15,608 nucleotides of DNA from JBBQTU01 sp038213005. GTDB taxonomy: Bacteria > Planctomycetota > Phycisphaerae > Tepidisphaerales > Tepidisphaeraceae. Below the pieces are notes generated by a model. It did not search any database, was not told where the DNA came from, and worked only from the letters and a program-made list of their open reading frames with translations. How positions within the stretch are numbered: position 1 is the first letter of the stretch; every line of letters starts with the position of its first letter. Shown piece by piece: positions 7,718-14,422 of the stretch. The translations under genes were made by a program, and so were the position numbers. The stretch is taken from positions 1-15,608 of the forward strand of contig JBBQTU010000082.1 of NCBI GenBank assembly GCA_038213005.1, in the 5' to 3' direction.

Positions 7718-8536
7718 TCACGGCAGTATGAGCGCCCCCGGATAGGTATCGGCGAGCCGGCTGCGCAGGGTGCTGGCCTGGGCGTAGCTGGCACAAGGCC
7801 CCACGCGGAGCAGTTGTCGTCCCTTGGCATCGACCAGGCGGATGGGATTGACCCCGCGCTTGCGGACGGCAGCGGCGGCGGCGTCGGCGTTGGCGATGCT
7901 GGAGTACGCGCCGAGTTGCACATAGAACGAGCGGGCGCCGCGGACTTCATTGGCCTTATTCGCCCAGTCGGTCTTGGGGTAGTCGCGGATCAGCATGGCG
8001 AAGTTTGCGTCGGCCTCGGCGAATCGTGCCAGACGCTGTTGCGACCGGGCCAGGAAGAAGAGGATGCCCATGCGGTTGTCATCGCTGCCCGAGGCGTTGT
8101 AGGCCAGGAGGAGTTCGCGCTGGGCGGCGGGGTAGTCTTCCTGGTAAAAAGCGACTTTGCCTATGCTGGTGTGAATATAGGTCGCGAGCTTTGGAGGGGG
8201 GGAGTTGCGCAGGGCTTCGACATAAGCCAGACGCGCTGTCATCAGATTCGAAGCCAACTCTCCAGCGCCCTCGGCCGGGCGCTCCTCAAAAGCCCGGCCG
8301 CGCAGATACAGGGCTTCAGCACGGACCGGTCCCGATGCCGTGGTCGCCAGCACCTCGTCGGCGGATTCGGCGGCATCGTCATAGTTACGCGCCCGCAGCG
8401 AATCACCGCCCTCCTTGAGCGAGGTGCTGGCGCTCTGGCAGGCCGCCAGGGAGAGCAGCATCAGGGCAAGTAGTGGCAGGAGGCACTTGTGCGAGCGCCG
8501 GGAATCATTGCGCGTGGGTGGTGTGGCCGTGTTCAT
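7718..8536 (-). CDS. SPOR-domain lipoprotein with TPR-like helices
   Basis: This 272-residue protein begins with a lipoprotein signal: basic residues, a hydrophobic stretch (18-31) and the lipobox LAAC with Cys33 as the lipidation site. Residues about 38-195 are alanine-rich helical repeats resembling TPRs (tetratricopeptide repeats: LRARNYDDAAESADEVL, AFYQEDYPAAQRELLLAY, RLARFAEADANFAMLI). The C-terminal 70 residues (about 202-271) are a SPOR domain, seen in SFYVQLGAYSSIANADAAAAAV and LLRVGPCASYAQASTLRSRL. SPOR domains bind peptidoglycan stripped of stem peptides, usually at division sites. The likely role is an envelope protein bound to septal peptidoglycan; the partner is unknown. The ATG start is fixed by the signal peptide. 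No strong Shine-Dalgarno is visible. It lies downstream of fic on the same strand with a 137-base gap. Confidence 0.88.
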   Translation of the reverse strand: MNTATPPTRNDSRRSHKCLLPLLALMLLSLAACQSASTSLKEGGDSLRARNYDDAAESADEVLATTASGPVRAEALYLRGRAFEERPAEGAGELASNLMTARLAYVEALRNSPPPKLATYIHTSIGKVAFYQEDYPAAQRELLLAYNASGSDDNRMGILFFLARSQQRLARFAEADANFAMLIRDYPKTDWANKANEVRGARSFYVQLGAYSSIANADAAAAAVRKRGVNPIRLVDAKGRQLLRVGPCASYAQASTLRSRLADTYPGALILP

Positions 8537-8673
8537 GTCGGGGCCTATGTTACGCGATATGGGCGGAGAACGTGAAGAAGTGTCAGGGCGCTGCGGAATT
8601 CCGGACGGCGGGGCAGGCGAGGCGTTGGGCTGTTCCCAGTACGTAGTTTAATGCGTAGTTTACGAGTTAGTAC
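8537..8673 (-). promoter_or_regulatory. Spacer before SPOR lipoprotein with repeated AAACTA boxes
   Basis: The plus strand shows CGTAGTTTA twice (8642-8650 and 8654-8662, 12 bases apart) and a related CTAGTTTG at 8674-8681 that overlaps the fic stop codon. The stretch is AT-rich against its neighbours and precedes the lipoprotein gene, so it may hold that gene's promoter or an operator. No clear -35/-10 pair could be fixed. Confidence 0.3.
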
Positions 8674-9720
8674 CTAGTTTGCGATTCTTTCCCACTTGGC
8701 GCTGCGACCTGTGCCCAGAGCCTTGACTTTGTTCTCCTTCTGCAGCCGAGCCAGGACTCGGCGGATCAGGTCCAAGCCGACCCCAGGACAGCCAGCCTGC
8801 ACATCGGCTACGCGAAAGGTGCCGACCTGGCGATGGACGGCTGCCAGAACCGCTTCGGTTTTTTCGCCGCGAGGAGACTTGAGTTGCCCGACCCGCTGCT
8901 CGAATTCTTTGCACGCCTGCGTGAGGATGAAGAGCAGGAAATTCAGCGTCGGCCAAGGGTCGTGCTGGCCTTGATGCCAGCGCTGCGAGGATTGTTCGAG
9001 GACTTCATAGTAGCGTTCCTTATTATCCTCAATGAGGCGTTCGAGGCTGATATAGCGCCCGGCTTCGATCCCGCAATGGTAGCAGGCGAGCAAAAACAGC
9101 AGGCGCGAGGCTCGGCCATTGCCGTCGCGGAACGGATGAATACAAAGAAAATCCAGATTCAATGCTGCGGCGAGCACGAGCGGGTGAGCCCATTTCTCCT
9201 GCACGCCGCGATGCCAGAGTTCGACCATCTCTGCCATAGCCTTTGAAGTCTGCTTTGCCGGAACGGTCTTGAAACGGACGCGGCTGCGGCCATCGGCGTA
9301 GGTCTGGATGATGTCCACATCCTTGTCCTTGTAGTGGCCGGCATCCCATATCTCACCACGGCAAAGCTTGTGGAGCTTCTTGATGGTGGCTTCGGAGATG
9401 GGGAGTCTCGCGACGCCCTCATGAATGAGCTTCAGCGCATCGCGATAGCCGCGCACCTCCTCCTCGTCGCGGTCGCGGAGCGAGGGCTTGCCGAACATCA
9501 GGGTGCCGATGCGCGACTTCTCGACCTCGACCCCTTCGATGCGGTTGGAGGAGACCGCACTTTCAATCAGCGCGTGTTCGCGGAGGAGTTTCAGTTTTTG
9601 CGGGGATTGGTGGGTAAATAGCTCCTGCTTGCCGCGTGCCTCGCCGAGATCGGCGAGATACCAGGCCGTGCGTGTGGGCATCGTGGGCGGTTCCGCGGCG
9701 AGTTGGCGGAGAGTCATCAT
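8674..9720 (-). CDS. Fic family protein (class II, with C-terminal winged helix)
   Basis: This is a Fic-domain enzyme, usually an AMP-transferase that modifies a hydroxyl of a target protein. The catalytic motif HPFRDGNGRASR (195-206) is complete. Near the N terminus SNRIEG (58-63) fits the autoinhibitory pattern S/T-xxx-E-G/N, which defines class II Fic proteins. Residues about 285-348 look like a winged helix-turn-helix (VLAAVHRQVGTFRVADVQ, DLIRRVLARLQKENKVKALG), as in many stand-alone Fic proteins that bind DNA. I chose the ATG at 9718-9720 (348 residues) because GGAG lies eight bases upstream; an ATG at 9754-9756 directly behind a perfect palindrome would add 12 residues. A longer frame from 9924 runs over the palindrome and is unlikely. 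Its target is unknown. Confidence 0.92.
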   Translation of the reverse strand: MMTLRQLAAEPPTMPTRTAWYLADLGEARGKQELFTHQSPQKLKLLREHALIESAVSSNRIEGVEVEKSRIGTLMFGKPSLRDRDEEEVRGYRDALKLIHEGVARLPISEATIKKLHKLCRGEIWDAGHYKDKDVDIIQTYADGRSRVRFKTVPAKQTSKAMAEMVELWHRGVQEKWAHPLVLAAALNLDFLCIHPFRDGNGRASRLLFLLACYHCGIEAGRYISLERLIEDNKERYYEVLEQSSQRWHQGQHDPWPTLNFLLFILTQACKEFEQRVGQLKSPRGEKTEAVLAAVHRQVGTFRVADVQAGCPGVGLDLIRRVLARLQKENKVKALGTGRSAKWERIAN

Positions 9721-9728
9721 GGTCTTTG

Positions 9729-9732
9729 CTCC
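9729..9732 (-). promoter_or_regulatory. Ribosome-binding site favouring the shorter fic start
   Basis: On the minus strand GGAG stands eight bases before the ATG at 9718-9720. The alternative ATG at 9754-9756 has no such site and would be preceded by a very stable hairpin. Confidence 0.55.
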
Positions 9733-9757
9733 GGATTTCGCATAGTTGGTTCCCATG

Positions 9758-9788
9758 GTAGTTGTCCAACAGCCTGTTGGACAACTAC
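9758..9788. promoter_or_regulatory. Perfect palindrome before fic (operator or hairpin)
   Basis: GTAGTTGTCCAACA (9758-9771) and TGTTGGACAACTAC (9775-9788) are exact inverted copies separated by GCC. The element fills most of the gap between the upstream 214-aa gene and fic. No T-run follows on the minus strand, so it is not a typical intrinsic terminator. A dimer-binding operator, possibly for the winged helix of Fic itself, or an RNA hairpin controlling fic translation are the likely roles. Confidence 0.6.
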
Positions 9789-9809
9789 AAGATCGGTGTG
9801 GGGCGTGAG

Positions 9810-10454
9810 TCAAGTCCTCCCTGGTCGCCGCTTGGATGCAGTGTTGTGGAACAGCACCAATTCGATCAAGCGGAGGTCGGAAACTCGGTCGAGGAAGCCG
9901 GCTAGTTGCCGCAGGTCGGCGCAACTCTGCTTCACGCCTTGATCAGCGAGCCATTCCAACATGGTGCTTCGGTACTCTTTCCATGGCCCGATGCCGTTCA
10001 CCTGTTGTCCCCCACTTCTGGGGTTGATCAAGAAGACTCTAGCGACGCGCGAATCCCAGATCGGGAATGCCTCAGGCCTTAGGAAATGGAGGAGCTTTGA
10101 AGCACCGATCATCGAGTTATTGGAGAAAGCCATGAGCAGTTCTAGCTCATCGTTCGTGGGCGTTTGTCCATCTTTGGCATTGGCCAATGTCGCAACGAGC
10201 TTCCGCCGGGTGTTCGCGTCCCACCGCATGATTCCAGTGAGTCTTGGAATCGTCGGCATCCATCCATAGACGATGTGAAGCCCGAGCACGGCGCTATCCC
10301 AGTTCACTGTCTGGAGACCCGAGAAGTGAGATAGCAGAGCCGGGTAAGCCATCGAATATGGGTCGGTCGCCATTCTGTTTCTGACTACCGGGTCTGTCGA
10401 CAGAACGAACCAGTCCTGGACCGTCATTGGTGGTTGTTTGATTCGCTTAGCCAT
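9810..10454 (-). CDS. Conserved-looking protein of unknown function
   Basis: I do not recognise the family of this 214-residue soluble protein. It has no signal peptide or membrane segment. The part most likely to be conserved is residues 119-141, SKLLHFLRPEAFPIWDSRVARVF, an aromatic and charged block, followed by a C-terminal helical part ending in DLRLIELVLFHN. The start is taken at the ATG 10452-10454 (MAKRIKQ); a TTG at 10503-10505 would add 17 residues, and neither has a good ribosome-binding site. It ends 89 bases before the chosen fic start (53 bases before the alternative one), on the same strand, with the palindrome between them. They could be co-transcribed, and a functional pair is possible but unproven. 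Codon use looks less GC-rich than in the neighbouring genes, consistent with recent transfer. Confidence 0.7.
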   Translation of the reverse strand: MAKRIKQPPMTVQDWFVLSTDPVVRNRMATDPYSMAYPALLSHFSGLQTVNWDSAVLGLHIVYGWMPTIPRLTGIMRWDANTRRKLVATLANAKDGQTPTNDELELLMAFSNNSMIGASKLLHFLRPEAFPIWDSRVARVFLINPRSGGQQVNGIGPWKEYRSTMLEWLADQGVKQSCADLRQLAGFLDRVSDLRLIELVLFHNTASKRRPGRT

Positions 10455-10791
10455 GATCAGGACAAAGCCATTCCCGTTTACGTGCTGACAGGATTGTAAC
10501 GTCAAACGCCTGGAGTTGTGTCACTCCTCGGTCACGGAGACGTCCGTCCGCATGTGGGCAAACAGGCGAGCCCGTCGGCCGGGGTTGTCGTTCGACTTCC
10601 ACAGGAGGCGGGCCGCTTATTGGGCGGCTCCGAGAGAAGCGTGGCGGGGAAACGGCCAGATGGGAACGTGCTTCCGCCTGAGGGCAAGGCACGCCGAGTG
10701 ACAGGGTCGGAGTACCGCCCCACCCAGCGAACTGTTGTGCAGGTTTTTCGGGAGAATGCAGAGGCGGAAGACGGGCTAAAGCCCGGACTAC
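10455..10791. other. Intergenic region with REP-like hairpin at its end
   Basis: No convincing gene is present; the open frames are arginine/proline-rich shadows. TACAAT on the minus strand (10493-10498) could be a -10 box for the 214-aa gene, but no good -35 box is correctly spaced. The end holds a small REP-like repeat, listed separately. Confidence 0.4.
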
Positions 10792-10805
10792 CTACTCCGG
10801 ACTAC
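10772..10805. repeat. REP-like hairpin with CCGGACTAC direct repeats
   Basis: CGGGC-TAAA-GCCCG (10772-10785) is a perfect 5-bp stem with a 4-base loop. It is followed by CCGGACTAC at 10783-10791 and again at 10797-10805. The second copy lies inside the end of the DUF1638 gene and encodes its last residues. Small hairpins of this type are common dispersed repeats in GC-rich genomes; copy number cannot be judged here. Confidence 0.45.
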
Positions 10806-11553
10806 GTGCTCTTTTCACCCGCACGATCTCGTCCCAGTCGTAGACGCCATCGATGGTGCCGCCGGGGGGGACGACGAGGTATTCCTTTTCGTCCCAGTTG
10901 CCCTGAAGAAGGTTCTCGATCAGGCGGATGTCGCCGTCGAGGCGGACGCACTGTTTGCCGGCTTCATGGGCTTTGGCGGCGAACTTGTCCGCGAGGCCGA
11001 GGTGATGGGTCTGGGGCAGGTCGATGAAGACGGCCTTGTCGTTGCCGTGGTCGGGGTGCATCTGCTCCCAGATGAATTGTGCATCGTCCTGGCCATACTG
11101 CTCGACCAGGGCCTTGTAGGCGTCGCCTATCTGCACGCCCACACCGCCGTCGTCACCGGTGCCAGTGCGAAGGAAGTAGTCGCCGCGTTCGAGGTAGCCG
11201 GCGGAGGAGAACGGGGTGCTGGGAGCGTCGCCGAATTCCTTGACGAACCGCTCTCGCGAGCCCAGCAGGATGGTGCAGCAGTCGTGGGCGCGGGGGATGA
11301 TCAGACGCGTCTTGCCAGCCTGCAGGCCAACGGCCGCATTGCCGCAGAGGCCGAAGAGCAGCAGGATGGCATCGTAGGCCTTGCCCGAGGCTTCGGCCGC
11401 GTTGATCTTTTCTTGGATGATCTGGCGGAGGCCGGCGCTGCGGCTGTGTTCGCCGAGTTCGGTGTATTCCGGGTCGATGATGTGCGGGGAGCGAGCGATG
11501 CACCAGGAAGCTTCGCGCTGGAAGACGTTGCAACAGATCAGTTTGAGCAGCAC
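10792..11553 (-). CDS. DUF1638 family protein
   Basis: This 253-residue soluble protein has the DUF1638 signature: YDAILLLFGLCGNAAVGL, then LIIPRAHDCCTILLGSRERF and an aromatic block GYLERGDYFLRTG. Members occur mainly in anaerobes and methanogens, often near corrinoid or methyltransferase genes; the biochemical role is unknown. Conserved Cys and His residues (CCNVFQRE at the N terminus, LCGN, AHDCC) suggest metal or cofactor binding, which is inference. I chose the GTG at 11551-11553 because GAGGTGA (11560-11566, minus strand) lies six bases upstream; the TTG two codons earlier would be too close. The gene stands alone here, with no corrinoid genes nearby. Its last residues (about ARSPE) are encoded by a short repeat, so the tail may have been altered. 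Confidence 0.85.
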   Translation of the reverse strand: MLLKLICCNVFQREASWCIARSPHIIDPEYTELGEHSRSAGLRQIIQEKINAAEASGKAYDAILLLFGLCGNAAVGLQAGKTRLIIPRAHDCCTILLGSRERFVKEFGDAPSTPFSSAGYLERGDYFLRTGTGDDGGVGVQIGDAYKALVEQYGQDDAQFIWEQMHPDHGNDKAVFIDLPQTHHLGLADKFAAKAHEAGKQCVRLDGDIRLIENLLQGNWDEKEYLVVPPGGTIDGVYDWDEIVRVKRARSPE

Positions 11554-11559
11554 GGGCAA

Positions 11560-11566
11560 TCACCTC
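11560..11566 (-). promoter_or_regulatory. Ribosome-binding site of the DUF1638 gene
   Basis: GAGGTGA on the minus strand sits six bases before the GTG at 11551-11553. It overlaps the upstream TTG start region closely enough to exclude that start. Confidence 0.7.
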
Positions 11567-11703
11567 ATGTTACGAATCGGATGCGAGACGCATTGTCGCC
11601 AGAAGCGGGGGGGAAAGAAAGCGGACGCGATGCCTGCGGCGCGCGGGAGTTGTTCATGATGGTCGGGGCACCGAGTCAAGCTGAGGCCCAGTTTCTGGCG
11701 GAT

Positions 11704-11733
11704 TTGGTGGAGAAGTATCGACGGTAGTACAAT
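11704..11733 (+). promoter_or_regulatory. Possible promoter of the zinc-ribbon membrane protein
   Basis: TTGGTG (11704-11709) and TACAAT (11728-11733) are 18 bases apart. The -10 box ends only seven bases before the ATG at 11741, so transcription would start at or next to the start codon and give a leaderless mRNA. This fits the lack of a Shine-Dalgarno sequence. The -35 box matches only three bases. Confidence 0.35.
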
Positions 11734-11740
11734 TCCGTCC

Positions 11741-12586
11741 ATGCGACTGTCACGTATCCTGCTGCTTTGCGTCATCGTCACGCTCTGCCTGGCCGCAATG
11801 CTGGGGCTGGTGGCGGTTCTGGCCGTAAACGTGGTGAACTGGCGACTGATCGTGACGGACCTGGCGATCAGCCTGTTCAGCCTGACCTGCCTGGGCGCGT
11901 CGATTCCCCGGCACCGTAACGCGTGGCGGTTCTGCACGCCCGGCACGTTCATCACTGGCAGCGTGGGACTGGTATTGTCGCTCGTCGCGATATGGGATCT
12001 CGTCGATTATCCCTTTTCCAGCCTCCTTGATAGAGGCTGGGGATTGTGCCTCCTGTGGTCTATCGCTCTGCCAGTCATGTCGCTGCTGGCGATGACTCAG
12101 TTTTCCAACTGGGTGCGATGGGCAAGGCGGGTGACGCTCACGCTGATCGGGGTGCTGGCCATCCAGGCAAGCCTGGCGATCATCTTGAGGATGGGCAGTG
12201 ATATCGGCGCGCGGGTGATGATCGCCAATGCGATTCTCGCCACGCTGGGGATTGTGTCGCTGCCGATCCTGCAGAAGCTTTACGGCACCAAGAACACCCC
12301 CGATCCCGTCAGCACCAAACTGGAGATGGAGATCATCTGCCCGCGCTGCGCCAGCCATCAGACCATTACCGTCGGCGATTCGGCCTGCGGCAACTGCCAC
12401 CTGAAGTTTCATCTGGAGATCGAAGAGCCGCGCTGCGCCGGGTGTGGGTATCTGCTCTATAAGCTTACCAGTTCGCGTTGCCCGGAGTGCGGGCGCGCGA
12501 TCCCGATGGTTCAGCCGCCGACGAGGCCGGCCGAAGCGGCAAACGAAGCGGCAGGAACTGCAGGACAGGCAATCCCGGGCATTTAG
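11741..12586 (+). CDS. Membrane protein with two C-terminal zinc ribbons
   Basis: The N-terminal 180 residues of this 281-residue protein hold about six membrane helices (near 8-31, 37-54, 70-88, 101-120, 131-150 and 158-178). A cytoplasmic tail follows with two zinc-ribbon-like units: Cys200-x2-Cys203 with Cys216-x2-Cys219, and Cys232-x2-Cys235 with Cys247-x2-Cys250. The second unit, CAGCGYLLYKLTSSRCPECG, is a form found in many proteins of Planctomycetes. Function is unknown; zinc ribbons on a membrane protein suggest regulation or protein contact, which is inference. The last 30 residues are Ala/Pro-rich and probably disordered. The ATG has no Shine-Dalgarno but a possible promoter directly upstream. 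Its stop codon overlaps the stop of the opposite-strand DUF2442 gene. Confidence 0.8.
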   Translation: MRLSRILLLCVIVTLCLAAMLGLVAVLAVNVVNWRLIVTDLAISLFSLTCLGASIPRHRNAWRFCTPGTFITGSVGLVLSLVAIWDLVDYPFSSLLDRGWGLCLLWSIALPVMSLLAMTQFSNWVRWARRVTLTLIGVLAIQASLAIILRMGSDIGARVMIANAILATLGIVSLPILQKLYGTKNTPDPVSTKLEMEIICPRCASHQTITVGDSACGNCHLKFHLEIEEPRCAGCGYLLYKLTSSRCPECGRAIPMVQPPTRPAEAANEAAGTAGQAIPGI

Positions 12587-12837
12587 ACGTGGTAGATCAG
12601 CGGGAAGGCCTCGGGATGCTCGACTGATTCCAGCGACACATCCACATCGAGCGTTGGCCAGCGAAGGTGATTCGGAGCCACGAGGGTGACAGCCAGGATG
12701 TCGCTTAACTTGGCGTCCGTGAACCACGGGAAGTCTGTGTAGGACAGAAAGTGTTCCTTATCCTGCACCAGAATCCACACGCCAAAGCGGTCGATCTGAG
12801 TGACTTCAGGCGAAGTGGTCGTGCCAGGCGCGGTCAT
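12583..12837 (-). CDS. DUF2442 family protein
   Basis: This small protein of 84 residues carries the DUF2442 pattern: FGVWILVQDKEHFLSYTDFPWF, then AKLSDILAVTL, then LRWPTLDVDVSLESVEHPEAFPL. Members are short proteins, often found beside DUF4160 proteins as a proposed toxin-antitoxin-like pair; no DUF4160 gene is visible here. The start is the ATG at 12835-12837, with GAGGAG seven bases upstream; a GTG at 12888 would add 17 unconserved residues. It ends tail-to-tail with the zinc-ribbon membrane protein, sharing four bases. Its biochemical function is unknown. Confidence 0.85.
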   Translation of the reverse strand: MTAPGTTTSPEVTQIDRFGVWILVQDKEHFLSYTDFPWFTDAKLSDILAVTLVAPNHLRWPTLDVDVSLESVEHPEAFPLIYHV

Positions 12838-12844
12838 TTCGATG

Positions 12845-12850
12845 CTCCTC
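12845..12850 (-). promoter_or_regulatory. Ribosome-binding site deciding the DUF2442 start
   Basis: GAGGAG on the minus strand lies seven bases before the ATG at 12835-12837. It rules out the longer version starting at the GTG 12888. Confidence 0.75.
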
Positions 12851-12914
12851 AACAAATCTGGCCAGTTCATGTACTTGGACACGGCCACGACTGTCGCAAG
12901 TTGGCGTCACGGTG

Positions 12915-13442
12915 TCACGGCCGAGGTCGGGCGAGGAACGCAAGTAGCGTGCTTCGCGACATATAGCCGTCTTGTTTCAGCACCTTCCCGTCGGCATCGA
13001 TAACCACGATCGCTGGAATCGTGCTGATCCGGTAGCGGCCGGACAACTCCGCGTTGCCGGCGGCATCGACGTCTACGCTCAAGGGGATGTAGCCCGCAAT
13101 GATTGCCTGCCGCACTCCCTCGCCCGGCCAGGCGTCGTATTTCATCGCCTGGCACGGCGGGCACCAACTGGCCCAGAAATCCAGCAGGATTGGCTTGCCC
13201 GTCTGGCGCGACTCTGCGACCGCATTGGCGAAATCGCTGCGCCAGGGAATCCCATCCTCCGGCGGGCCGATCCCCAGCAGTCGCGAGGCCGTAGCCTTGA
13301 GCATCGGCACCTGTGCCACCATCAGGAACGCGACCAGTAGGCCGCCAAAGATGACTTCCACCCGATGGCGGCGGACCCATCCCCCTGAGCCCGCGGGTTT
13401 TCCGGCCATTTCCCGGCCGCTGGATGGTAACTGCTCCGACAT
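12915..13442 (-). CDS. Membrane-anchored thioredoxin-fold protein
   Basis: This 175-residue protein has an N-terminal membrane anchor (about 29-48, after a basic stretch) and an extracytoplasmic thioredoxin fold. The active site is WCPPC (Cys94, Cys97), preceded by KPILLDFWASW, and the cis-proline is Pro143 in STIPAIVV. It resembles the thioredoxin_7/DsbD C-terminal group and would transfer electrons or reduce disulfides outside the cytoplasm. The start is the ATG at 13440-13442, with GGAG eight bases upstream; the longer frame from 13580 overlaps the DUF6132 gene and is wrong. It follows the DUF6132 gene by 29 bases, probably in one operon with the upstream cytoplasmic thioredoxin. Substrate unknown. 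Confidence 0.88.
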   Translation of the reverse strand: MSEQLPSSGREMAGKPAGSGGWVRRHRVEVIFGGLLVAFLMVAQVPMLKATASRLLGIGPPEDGIPWRSDFANAVAESRQTGKPILLDFWASWCPPCQAMKYDAWPGEGVRQAIIAGYIPLSVDVDAAGNAELSGRYRISTIPAIVVIDADGKVLKQDGYMSRSTLLAFLARPRP

Positions 13443-13471
13443 TTTATATTCTCCCTGCAGTGTCAGGACTG

Positions 13472-13651
13472 CTACGTGCGCGCCTGGCTGCTGCCCAACA
13501 TCAGCACCAGTCCCATCACTCCGCCATAGATCGCCCCGCGCCACCAGGTTGAGGTCAGTGGGCATGAACCCGTGGAACACTGGCCGAAATAGCCCACCAC
13601 GCCGCCCAGCAGGGCACCAACACCAATTCCGATAAGGATTCGTGTATACAT
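13472..13651 (-). CDS. Small DUF6132-like membrane protein
   Basis: This 59-residue protein is easily missed by length cut-offs. It has a glycine-rich first membrane segment (about 5-23, ILIGIGVGALLGGVVGYF), a short loop with CSTGSCPLTS (Cys25, Cys30) and a second membrane segment (about 40-53). The CxxGxCPxTS signature between two Gly-rich helices matches DUF6132 as I recall it; members usually lie near thioredoxins and rhodanese-like genes. The ATG at 13649-13651 has GAGG six bases upstream. The membrane-anchored thioredoxin gene follows after 29 bases, so the two cysteines may be a redox partner of that protein (inference). Confidence 0.75.
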   Translation of the reverse strand: MYTRILIGIGVGALLGGVVGYFGQCSTGSCPLTSTWWRGAIYGGVMGLVLMLGSSQART

Positions 13652-13724
13652 AATAAGCCTCGATGAAGCGCGAATTCCAGAAACCGCAAGTGTGCTGCGT
13701 CGTTATGACGCCAACTTAAAATCG

Positions 13725-13810
13725 GGGTGGCATGGCCAGATCGGTACTCCCAGATGGCCATGATCGTTTGCCCATGCTCATTCCGGAGTACCAGCCTGAG
13801 CATGCCACCC
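13725..13810. repeat. 86-bp imperfect palindrome
   Basis: GGGTGGCATG (13725-13734) is an exact inverted copy of CATGCCACCC (13801-13810), and GGTACTCC (13743-13750) of GGAGTACC (13785-13792). Both pairs share one centre between 13767 and 13768. Further pairs occur between and inside them, giving about 29 Watson-Crick pairs in 43 positions. It lies in the 186-base gap between trxA and the DUF6132 gene. It may be a small non-autonomous mobile repeat or a structured RNA element. Confidence 0.6.
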
Positions 13811-13837
13811 ATGTTGATGGACTTCGGCCGCAGCACA

Positions 13838-14185
13838 CTAGCGTGCCGCGGGCGACGCCGGCGTTGATACCTTGTCGATCATCTCCACCAGTTGCTCCGC
13901 CCGGGCAAGCCCGACTGTCTTGCCCGCGACCTTGCCTTTGGCGAAGAGCACCAGCGTCGGGATGCTGGCGACGTCGAACTGGCCAGCCAGTCCGGGGTCC
14001 TCGTCCACATCGACCTTCACCACCTTGGCCCGGCCGGCGACCTGTGCTGCGACCCGATCCAGCACCGGCCCGAGCATCCGGCAGGGGCCGCACCAGGTTG
14101 CGTAGAAATCCACCAGCACGGGAATGTCGCTGTCAACGACTTCACGCTGAAACGTCTCGGCCGTCACTTGCTTTGCTTGACTCAC
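13838..14185 (-). CDS. trxA: Thioredoxin
   Basis: This is a cytoplasmic thioredoxin of 115 residues, a general disulfide reductant. The active site is WCGPC (Cys32, Cys35) in VDFYATWCGPCRMLGPVL, and the cis-proline is Pro76 in VASIPTLVLF; KVDVDEDPGLAGQF is also typical. The last ten residues form a short Ala/Pro-rich tail. The GTG start at 14183-14185 has GGGAG seven bases upstream. It is one of a group of redox and metal genes on this strand; the gaps of 237 bases before and 186 bases after it suggest that it may have its own promoter. Confidence 0.95.
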   Translation of the reverse strand: MSQAKQVTAETFQREVVDSDIPVLVDFYATWCGPCRMLGPVLDRVAAQVAGRAKVVKVDVDEDPGLAGQFDVASIPTLVLFAKGKVAGKTVGLARAEQLVEMIDKVSTPASPAAR

Positions 14186-14422
14186 GGTTTATCTCCCTTT
14201 TTCTGTGTCTGCTGTTTTGCGGACCTGACTGTTGGTCCGTCAGAGGGGTAGACCCGCGATCGCCATGGTGGTTACAGATTCGCCAATGCTGGCAGAGCGT
14301 GCCAGTGGTATCGAGGCATGTTCTGCTGGCGCGAAGGGGCGGGCGGCAGATGCAGAATATGTGCAGTCGAGCACGATTGGAGGAAAGAAAGAACGGCTCA
14401 GAGCGTGGGCGTCCGCCGCTTC
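14186..14422. other. Spacer between thioesterase and trxA
   Basis: No gene is visible. CGGACC (14220-14225) pairs with GGTCCG (14234-14239) around an 8-base loop. There is no T-run behind it, so its role (weak terminator of the upstream operon or chance) is open. Confidence 0.3.

Noticed and set aside
10966..11727. 253-codon plus-strand frame opposite DUF1638
   Set aside because: The minus strand encodes a clear family member with a good ribosome-binding site; the plus frame is Ala/Gly/Val-rich shadow.
13555..13836. 93-codon minus-strand frame between trxA and DUF6132
   Set aside because: It runs through the 86-bp palindrome and overlaps the DUF6132 gene; no ribosome-binding site or domain.
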